5,635 nucleotides of DNA from Nitrospiraceae bacterium. GTDB taxonomy: Bacteria; Nitrospirota; Nitrospiria; Nitrospirales; Nitrospiraceae. A program made the translations under genes and the position numbers. Location of the stretch: contig SXPO01000098.1 of assembly GCA_005793285.1 (NCBI GenBank), forward strand, positions 1 to 5,635. The letters are read 5' to 3'. The notes under the pieces are model-generated. The model searched no databases and had not been told where the DNA came from. It worked only from the letters and a program-made list of their open reading frames with translations. This document shows, piece by piece, positions 1-4,369 of the stretch. Each line of letters starts with the position of its first letter. Positions within the stretch are counted from its first letter, which is position 1.

Positions 1-141
1 CGGCGGGTCAGCCATGCGAAAGGCCTTGTAATGCACATGCGCCGGAGCCCGGAGCCAGTGGGTCAACGGAATCTGCGGCTGCTCATGCAATTTCCGCAAC
101 AAGGCATCGGTTCCCGACGGCACTCCGGGCGATTGATCCAC
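1..141 (-). CDS. Hypothetical protein, N-terminal 47 codons (3' end beyond window)
   Basis: An open frame runs from a GTG at 139-141 to the window edge with no stop, giving 47 codons that begin MDQSPGVPSGTDALL and include the stretch PLTHWLRAPAHVHYKAF. The GTG is preceded by a perfect AGGAGG at 149-154 with a 7-base spacer, the main reason for calling it a gene. It starts 11 bases after the stop of the upstream lipoprotein, and its ribosome binding site shares bases with that stop codon, so the two are very probably cotranscribed. The visible part has no signal peptide, no hydrophobic segment and no motif I recognise, so a cytoplasmic N-terminus is likely. I do not recognise the family; function is unknown. 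Confidence 0.7.
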   Translation of the reverse strand, partial: MDQSPGVPSGTDALLRKLHEQPQIPLTHWLRAPAHVHYKAFRMADPP

Positions 142-147
142 GATGGT

Positions 148-155
148 CCCTCCTA
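148..155 (-). promoter_or_regulatory. Ribosome binding site overlapping the upstream stop codon
   Basis: On the minus strand the sequence TAGGAGGG contains both the TAG stop of the lipoprotein gene (153-155) and a consensus AGGAGG (149-154), 7 bases before the GTG at 141. Sharing bases between stop and ribosome binding site is typical of translationally linked operon genes. It fixes GTG as the start of the partial gene. Confidence 0.75.
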
Positions 156-1400
156 CAGTCCCGGCCTCTTTTCAGCAATCACCTGCACGTCGAGGAATTG
201 CTCCTCCCGCCTGACGTCGAGCTGCAACATCCGTCCTGACTCGACTTGGCAGATCCTCTTGGCATCGCGCTCTGTTTTCGCGTCGGTCAGCGCAGACCCG
301 TTACACCCGATCACACGATCGCCGACTCTCAGACCGGCCTTCTCAGCCGGCAAGCCGCTTCGCAGTTCTCTCACAAGATAGAATCGGTCTCCCCGTTCTT
401 CCTGCAACTCCCAATAGACCCCGATGCGCCCAGACCCCAACAGACCGGTCTGAGATCCGAACAGAGTGAGAATCCGGTGAACGATCACGCGCGCCGAGCT
501 TTCCGGATTATCGGTCGTGGGATCGGTCAAATGCCCTTGTCCGCTGAAAAGCAGCAGGCCCGTTTCGACATCGATCATCCGCAGCGCCAGCGACACACTA
601 TGGCTATGTTCTTGTTGACGCCGTTCCCATTGCTGTACTTCCCCGACGATAATTGCTTCCGCGCCGACCAGTTTGCCGACCTTGAGAACATTCGCATCAT
701 CGGCGTGAGTCAGCTGAATGACCTGCTCCTGCAGCACTTCATCCAGTTTCGCCCGTTCAACCATCCGCACATCGAGATCCAGCATGAGCGTCGTGACGAT
801 GCCCGCCACACGGGACCCGGTACCAGGCATACCAGCCAGGTCTTCGAAGAGCATGACTGCCATCGTCCGATATTGATCGATCGATTCGCGATTGATCGGG
901 CCCCTCCCCGACACCACCGGCTCCGGCCTCGACGCCGAACCATCAAGAGAAGCAGGCGCCCCAACCGTGACGCAGGTACGCCGCCTCTGCATAATGGCGG
1001 CCGGTGGACCCCAGGCACAGAGTTCATTGTCGATAAGAATGACATGCTGCGGATACTCACGCTGATCGGACGCGATATTGGTAAAGGGATAGAAGAGACA
1101 GCCTCCGATCACCACAGACAGCGGGCAATACAGCAACTCGTATGCCCACTGTTTTCTCGCCGTCAGCGAATACTCCCAGATCAACATGCGCCCATCATCC
1201 CTCAACACGCGATCGGGATATCCGATATTCTCGAGTACCTGCGCTTTGGTCATGGGAGCGGTCAGCCGATCCAGCTTGGCCTCTGATTTGATGATGGTGT
1301 AGCCGAGGCCACAGCCGGATAACAGCGCCGACAACAGGGCTATCGTCGTAAGACGTAATGCGGCATGCGCGCGCGATTGGCTCCTGCCGAACGGCAACAT
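153..1400 (-). CDS. Putative lipoprotein with BamE-like, CsgG-like and PDZ modules
   Basis: This 415-residue protein has an arginine-containing n-region, a hydrophobic stretch (about residues 17-28) and the lipobox LLSGC with the lipidated cysteine at 30, so it should be an exported lipoprotein, probably in the outer membrane. Residues about 33-80 resemble the SmpA/OmlA/BamE fold (APMTKAQVLENIGYPDRVLRD, then IWEYS). Residues about 88-108 are hydrophobic. Residues about 175-315 look CsgG/HfaB-like: the strand AVMLFEDLAG, VRMVERAKLDEVLQEQ, then GKLVGAEAIIVGEV and a family-typical DVETGLLLFSG. Residues about 325-410 form a PDZ-like domain with LPAEKAGLRVGDRVIGCNG; there is no protease domain. 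ATG 1398-1400 is the first start after an in-frame TAG at 1410-1412; its ribosome binding site is weak. It lies 77 bases after yqgE and 11 before the next gene. Lipoprotein and PDZ calls are firm, CsgG-like is good, BamE-like is moderate. The exact role is unknown; envelope assembly or stress is an inference. Confidence 0.85.
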   Translation of the reverse strand: MLPFGRSQSRAHAALRLTTIALLSALLSGCGLGYTIIKSEAKLDRLTAPMTKAQVLENIGYPDRVLRDDGRMLIWEYSLTARKQWAYELLYCPLSVVIGGCLFYPFTNIASDQREYPQHVILIDNELCAWGPPAAIMQRRRTCVTVGAPASLDGSASRPEPVVSGRGPINRESIDQYRTMAVMLFEDLAGMPGTGSRVAGIVTTLMLDLDVRMVERAKLDEVLQEQVIQLTHADDANVLKVGKLVGAEAIIVGEVQQWERRQQEHSHSVSLALRMIDVETGLLLFSGQGHLTDPTTDNPESSARVIVHRILTLFGSQTGLLGSGRIGVYWELQEERGDRFYLVRELRSGLPAEKAGLRVGDRVIGCNGSALTDAKTERDAKRICQVESGRMLQLDVRREEQFLDVQVIAEKRPGL

Positions 1401-1477
1401 GCGATGAGCCTAACACCATGCACAGAAGGCTGCAACGGAGATCTCGTGGAAAGACGGATGCAGATTGAGGCGATCAG

Positions 1478-2038
1478 CTAATTGCAGGACGGATCGAACG
1501 GCATCTCCGCATATGGACGGTAGGTATCACCGAGGGTGAGCACCAGGTCACGCCAGACCAAGGACGGATCTTTTCCAAAGAGTAAGTTGGGATCGGCAGG
1601 CATTAAAATCCAGGAACCGGTTTTCATCTCGTTTTCCAATTGACCAGGCCCCCATCCAGAATATCCCAGATACGCGCGGAAGGCTTCCTGACTGCCGGCA
1701 TCAGTAAGAATCCGTTCCACCATCCCCATGTCACCGCCCAGAGAAACTCCGTCGAATACATGATGTGCGTTCTCAGGAAACTCCCTCCCGTGATAGAGCA
1801 ACATCACCTGGTTAGTCTGCACGGGACCACCGGCATAGAGGACATGGCTGGCCCCTTCGATAATCGGCACCTGCGGCAACGCTTCTGAAATGGACATAGC
1901 CGTGGGACGGTTGACGACGACGCCTAAGGCGCCCTCCGGCCCATGTTCGCACAACAGCACCACGGTCTGGCGAAAGTTCGGATCGCGGAGGCTGGGCGCG
2001 GCAATGAGAAATATACCTTTACCGAGTGTGAGATCCAT
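1478..2038 (-). CDS. yqgE: YqgE/AlgH family protein (UPF0301)
   Basis: This 186-residue protein has the length and the full motif set of the family: GIFLIAAPSLRDPNFRQTVV at residues 9-28, then CEHGPEGALGVVVNRP (30-45), AGGPV (69-73), the acidic-glycine stretch around 96-104, and GYSGWGPGQLENE (125-137). It has no signal peptide and is expected in the cytoplasm. Biochemical function is unsettled; the Pseudomonas homologue AlgH was named for an effect on alginate gene expression. A TTG two codons upstream is in frame, but ATG 2036-2038 is preferred because AGGA at 2046-2049 lies 7 bases before it and would be only one base before the TTG. It follows the carbon-nitrogen hydrolase by 109 bases and precedes the lipoprotein gene by 77. 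All conserved motifs look intact. Family assignment is secure; the role here is not. Confidence 0.95.
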   Translation of the reverse strand: MDLTLGKGIFLIAAPSLRDPNFRQTVVLLCEHGPEGALGVVVNRPTAMSISEALPQVPIIEGASHVLYAGGPVQTNQVMLLYHGREFPENAHHVFDGVSLGGDMGMVERILTDAGSQEAFRAYLGYSGWGPGQLENEMKTGSWILMPADPNLLFGKDPSLVWRDLVLTLGDTYRPYAEMPFDPSCN

Positions 2039-2045
2039 GCGCAAA

Positions 2046-2049
2046 TCCT
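2046..2049 (-). promoter_or_regulatory. Ribosome binding site that decides the yqgE start
   Basis: The minus strand reads AGGA followed by seven bases (TTTGCGC) and ATG at 2038. The alternative in-frame TTG at 2042-2044 begins only one base after this site, so it is unlikely to be used. Confidence 0.6.
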
Positions 2050-2053
2050 ACTG

Positions 2054-2076
2054 CGCTTGCCGGTCTTGTGCAAGCG
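2054..2076 (-). other. Inverted repeat just upstream of yqgE (possible operator or leader hairpin)
   Basis: A perfect 7-base inverted repeat (CGCTTGC / GCAAGCG) surrounds a 9-base spacer in the gap between the carbon-nitrogen hydrolase and yqgE. No T-run follows on the minus strand, so it is not an intrinsic terminator. The same bases include TTGCAC (2068-2073), which stands 17 bases before TAGGAT (2045-2050), a possible sigma-70-type promoter whose start would fall at the yqgE ATG itself. The -10 would overlap the ribosome binding site, which argues against it. The structure is visible; its role is speculative. Confidence 0.3.
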
Positions 2077-2147
2077 TGAAGCCCAAACGACGAAACATAG
2101 AATAGCCGATCGATGATGACAGCAGAGGCGCTCATGAATCATGCCGG

Positions 2148-2939
2148 CTATGCCCGGTACAGCGATGTCCGGCGATCACGAAGTAAGTCGTTATAGCGGT
2201 TCAAGCTTTTGTTGCGCGCTTCGGTTGGATCGATCTCGAGTACGGCAAGATCTTCGCTGTCACGCGAAGCCCGATACTGGATGACGCCCTTGGGCGTGAC
2301 GATCTCACTGTTCCCAATGTAGGTCAACCGATCCTTTCCTCCACGGGCTTCGCTGCCGATGCGATTGCAGGTAATGGCAAACACTCGATTCTCCAGACAC
2401 CGCACCGGCATAGAATCCGGACAGTTCGGCAATACGAGGTTGGACGGATGGCAGATAATGTCGGCACCCTGCACCGCCAACGAACGGGCCGCTTCCGGAT
2501 AATACCAATCGAAACAAATCATCACCCCGATTTTTGCCGACCCGATATCCCACACCTGAAATCCGGAATCGCCCGGCGTGAAGAAGAGTGTCTCTTCATA
2601 AAAGAGATGCGTCTTGCGATAGCAGCCGATGAGCCCCGTCGGCCCCACGACCACGGCGGAGTTATAGCACGTCGAGCCGGCCCGTTCCGGAAGCCCGGCG
2701 ACAATGTGCATCCGGCGCCGTTTGGCGACCTCCATCAAACGACGCGTAGTCGGACCGTCAGGCACCGGCTCAGCCAGCAGTTTGGCCTCGTCCTGCGAGA
2801 CAAATTGATACCCCGACGCAAACAGTTCAGGCAATACGATGAGATCCGCGTCAACTCGATCCAACATGGCCGTCACCGCATCAAGATTCGTGGCGACTTC
2901 GCCGAACGATGGATTGTATTGATAAAACCCAACTCGCAC
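2148..2939 (-). CDS. Carbon-nitrogen hydrolase (nitrilase superfamily amidase)
   Basis: This 263-residue protein is a complete single-domain member of the nitrilase superfamily, which cleaves non-peptide C-N bonds (amides, carbamoyl amines or nitriles) through a Glu-Lys-Cys triad. The triad is visible: Glu38 in VLPELF, Lys109 in YRKTHLF and Cys142 in MICFDWYYPE, with the further conserved acidic site near 115-116 (YEETLFFTPGD). Other family landmarks are CHPSNLVLP (163-171), CLENRVF (181-187) and the late GNSEIVTPKG (209-218). The length fits small cytoplasmic amidases such as N-carbamoylputrescine amidase or omega-amidase-like enzymes, but no motif lets me name the substrate. No signal peptide is seen. 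The start is GTG 2937-2939, supported by AGAGGGG (2947-2953) with a 7-base spacer. The gene begins just past the smbP terminator, so it needs readthrough or a promoter I could not identify. Superfamily is certain; substrate is open. Confidence 0.93.
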   Translation of the reverse strand: MRVGFYQYNPSFGEVATNLDAVTAMLDRVDADLIVLPELFASGYQFVSQDEAKLLAEPVPDGPTTRRLMEVAKRRRMHIVAGLPERAGSTCYNSAVVVGPTGLIGCYRKTHLFYEETLFFTPGDSGFQVWDIGSAKIGVMICFDWYYPEAARSLAVQGADIICHPSNLVLPNCPDSMPVRCLENRVFAITCNRIGSEARGGKDRLTYIGNSEIVTPKGVIQYRASRDSEDLAVLEIDPTEARNKSLNRYNDLLRDRRTSLYRA

Positions 2940-2946
2940 CGATGCA

Positions 2947-2953
2947 CCCCTCT
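2947..2953 (-). promoter_or_regulatory. Ribosome binding site for the GTG-started carbon-nitrogen hydrolase
   Basis: AGAGGGG on the minus strand lies 7 bases before the GTG at 2939. It sits only a few bases beyond the T-run of the upstream terminator, so a transcript ending there would not include it. It supports GTG as the start; no ATG in frame nearby gives a better N-terminus. Confidence 0.6.
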
Positions 2954-2959
2954 TTATAC

Positions 2960-2992
2960 AAAAACGGACAGGGCTGCTGCTCCCTGTCCGTT
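2960..2992 (-). terminator. Rho-independent terminator after the SmbP-like gene
   Basis: A perfect 11-base inverted repeat, AACGGACAGGG and its complement CCCTGTCCGTT, flanks an 8-base loop (2974-2981). On the minus strand it is followed immediately by five T residues (2960-2964), the last two stem bases merging into the run. It lies about 45 bases after the smbP stop codon. On the plus strand no T-run follows, so it acts for minus-strand transcripts. It should end much of the cytochrome-rhodanese-SmbP transcript and lower expression of the genes beyond. Confidence 0.92.
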
Positions 2993-3036
2993 CCCTAAAT
3001 CAACACGCGCCACGTTCAACCGTATAGGTCTGTCGC

Positions 3037-3384
3037 TTACTTCACTTCGGCTAAGTGCGTGGCACCACCTTCAGCGTGATCCTTGCACGCATCGGCGTGT
3101 CCAGCCTTGCCATGTTGAACCGCTTCCTTCAGGTGCTTCACACCCTCATCCAGATGCGGGTTTTTCACACCAGCACCCTGCGCATGCTTGAACGCTTCTT
3201 CAGCATGTTGAACACAGGCATCGGCATGTCCTTCTTTGCCGTGCGACGCAGCGCCCCTGGCATGTTCAACTGCCTCATCGATATGCTTATTGCCGGCGAG
3301 CGCCATGCCGTTCAGCATTGGTATGCCGACAAGCGCCCCTACTGCGGCTATTACCAGCGTAATTCGATGCATCTTAGTCGCCAT
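3037..3384 (-). CDS. smbP: SmbP-like histidine-rich periplasmic metal-binding protein
   Basis: This 115-residue preprotein has a Sec-type signal peptide (basic start MATKMHR, hydrophobic core to about residue 25, cleavage predicted after MALA at residue 30), leaving 85 residues in the periplasm. The mature part holds 12 histidines at 34, 41, 48, 53, 60, 67 and 77, 84, 91, 96, 103, 110, mostly seven apart, in alanine/glutamate/lysine-rich segments that should be helical. This matches the small metal-binding protein SmbP of Nitrosomonas europaea, a four-helix bundle that binds copper and other divalent metals; size and pattern fit. Two cysteines, 57 and 100, occupy equivalent places in the two halves. 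ATG 3382-3384 has an excellent AGGAGG (3390-3395) 5 bases upstream, suggesting high translation. The gene follows the rhodanese by 84 bases and is closed by a terminator. Metal binding is inferred from the family, and which metal is unknown. Confidence 0.88.
   Translation of the reverse strand: MATKMHRITLVIAAVGALVGIPMLNGMALAGNKHIDEAVEHARGAASHGKEGHADACVQHAEEAFKHAQGAGVKNPHLDEGVKHLKEAVQHGKAGHADACKDHAEGGATHLAEVK
3049..3285 (-). repeat. Two tandem protein-level repeats within the SmbP-like gene
   Basis: Residues 34-69 (3178-3285) and 77-112 (3049-3156) are diverged copies of one unit, aligned without gaps at an offset of 43 residues. The pattern is H-[IL]-D-E-x-V-x-H, then HGK-x-GHADAC, then HAE, then a last H. 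All six histidines and the cysteine of the first copy recur in the second. The DNA copies have diverged, so this is an old internal duplication, not a recent tandem repeat. Confidence 0.85.
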
Positions 3385-3389
3385 GGTTG

Positions 3390-3395
3390 CCTCCT
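3390..3395 (-). promoter_or_regulatory. Strong ribosome binding site of the SmbP-like gene
   Basis: The minus strand carries GGAGGAGG with AGGAGG ending 5 bases before the ATG at 3384. This is the best site in the window together with that of the partial gene at 141, and it favours the first ATG over a second in-frame ATG four codons later. Confidence 0.7.
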
Positions 3396-3435
3396 CCCTG
3401 GTTAGATTGCCACTCTCCTGCAGAACGGATCAATC

Positions 3436-3445
3436 GTGCATGCAC
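3436..3445. other. Perfect 10-base palindrome in the rhodanese-smbP gap
   Basis: GTGCATGCAC is a perfect 10-base palindrome about 50 bases upstream of the smbP start, in the 84-base gap after the rhodanese stop. The place suits an operator or activator site for a separate smbP promoter, but I could not find convincing -35 and -10 boxes there. The gap otherwise holds only the smbP ribosome binding site and no terminator. The palindrome may be chance. Confidence 0.3.
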
Positions 3446-3468
3446 ATTACACAGTGTTCCAAATCTTG

Positions 3469-4359
3469 TCAAGAAGGCTTCCCCGAATGGCCAGCCGCCT
3501 GATCGAATCCGAGAATCCGTTGAAGCATGTGTATATCTTTCTCGACCGGGCAGGCGAAATCACGGCTCCACTCCCACCAGGACCCAGGATAATTTCTGAT
3601 CGTACGATACCCCGCCAGCTTGAGAATGACATACAGCCATGCCGATCGAACACCGCCGGTGCAGTAGCAGATCACTTCCTGATCGCTCCGGATGCCCTTG
3701 TCTTCCAGCATCTCTCTGATCACATCGAGATCCTTAATCGTTGCATCCTTGTTGAGAAATCCGTTCCAGGCCATGTGAATTGCCGACGGAATATGGCCGG
3801 GCCGCGGGATGCCGGAGACTTCTTTTCCCAGATACTCTTCGAGGCTCCTGGCATCCACAATCGCCGTCTGCTCATGCGGCGTTCGCACGAGCAGTTTTAG
3901 ATCCTCTTTCACAATCGCCAGCGCCTTTACCGGCTGCGCCTTGAAGTTTCCTGCGGCAGGCGACGCCAGGCCGTGCTCGAACGGCCGCTTTTCCGCCGTC
4001 CATTTCACCCATCCACCATCCAGAATACGCAGATTTTTGTGACCGAAATATTCGAGCATCCAGAACATCCGGCCTTCGTCGCCCCAATTATCGAACGGAT
4101 TGGAGTAGATAACGACGTCGCTCTCCTGATTGATTCCAAGCCGCCGAAGCGTCTGCTCGATCGCGCTGAGATCAGGATTCAACAACCCCTTCGGCACAAC
4201 ATTCGGATCACTATACTCATGCCAGGTAGTATGCACGGCGCCGGGGATATGCCCGCCGAACTCATACGCCGACCTACCGCGCACATCGAGTACAACCAAG
4301 CCCGGCTGACCCAATCGGTTCTGCAATGTATCGGTATCAATCAATAACGGATGATTCAT
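3469..4359 (-). CDS. Two-domain rhodanese-type sulfurtransferase
   Basis: This 296-residue protein has two rhodanese folds and a length typical of thiosulfate or 3-mercaptopyruvate sulfurtransferases, which move sulfane sulfur to cyanide or thiol acceptors through a cysteine persulfide. The N-terminal domain (about 5-128) carries VVLDVRGRSAYEFGGHIPGA and DGGWVKW, but its active-loop region (SNPFDNWGDEGR) has no cysteine, so it is catalytically silent as is usual. The C-terminal domain (about 147-272) has VDARSLEEY, GHIPSAIHM and the active loop CTGGVRS with Cys233 as nucleophile, then GSWWEWSR. The loop is not the classic CRKGVT or CGSGVT, so the donor cannot be assigned. No signal peptide is present, so it is cytoplasmic. 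ATG 4357-4359 overlaps the cytochrome stop as ATGA, with AAGGA 5 bases upstream, indicating translational coupling. Fold and catalytic cysteine are firm; the physiological substrate is unknown. Confidence 0.94.
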   Translation of the reverse strand: MNHPLLIDTDTLQNRLGQPGLVVLDVRGRSAYEFGGHIPGAVHTTWHEYSDPNVVPKGLLNPDLSAIEQTLRRLGINQESDVVIYSNPFDNWGDEGRMFWMLEYFGHKNLRILDGGWVKWTAEKRPFEHGLASPAAGNFKAQPVKALAIVKEDLKLLVRTPHEQTAIVDARSLEEYLGKEVSGIPRPGHIPSAIHMAWNGFLNKDATIKDLDVIREMLEDKGIRSDQEVICYCTGGVRSAWLYVILKLAGYRTIRNYPGSWWEWSRDFACPVEKDIHMLQRILGFDQAAGHSGKPS

Positions 4360-4369
4360 GATATTCCTT
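4356..4369 (-). promoter_or_regulatory. Coupled stop/start (ATGA) with ribosome binding site
   Basis: On the minus strand AAGGA (4365-4369) is followed by five bases and ATGA (4356-4359), where the rhodanese ATG and the cytochrome TGA share bases. The ribosome binding site lies inside the last codons of the cytochrome gene. This is the classic arrangement for termination-reinitiation coupling. Confidence 0.8.

Noticed and set aside
246..1286. Long open frame (346 codons) on the plus strand
   Set aside because: It lies entirely antisense to the lipoprotein gene, which has a lipobox and domain motifs. The plus-strand product is rich in His, Arg and Pro with no recognisable motif, as expected of a shadow frame in GC-rich coding DNA.
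1401..1477. Possible terminator or promoter between yqgE and the lipoprotein gene
   Set aside because: No stable inverted repeat with T-run and no convincing pair of promoter hexamers was seen in the 77 bases.
2039..2044. TTG at 2042-2044 as the yqgE start (two residues longer)
   Set aside because: The ribosome binding site AGGA is only one base from the TTG but 7 bases from the ATG at 2038, and the family usually begins close to the GIFLIAAP motif.
2137..2147. Interrupted palindrome CATGAATCATG (about 2133-2143) after the hydrolase stop as a terminator
   Set aside because: Arms of five bases with a single central base cannot form a terminator hairpin, and no T-run follows.
2448..3191. Open frame of 247 codons on the plus strand
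   Set aside because: It runs antisense through the carbon-nitrogen hydrolase, the terminator stem and part of the SmbP-like gene, and its product has no recognisable domain.
3049..3285. Repeated DNA in the SmbP-like gene as a CRISPR or satellite array
   Set aside because: There are only two copies, diverged at the DNA level and in frame, with a clear protein-level explanation.
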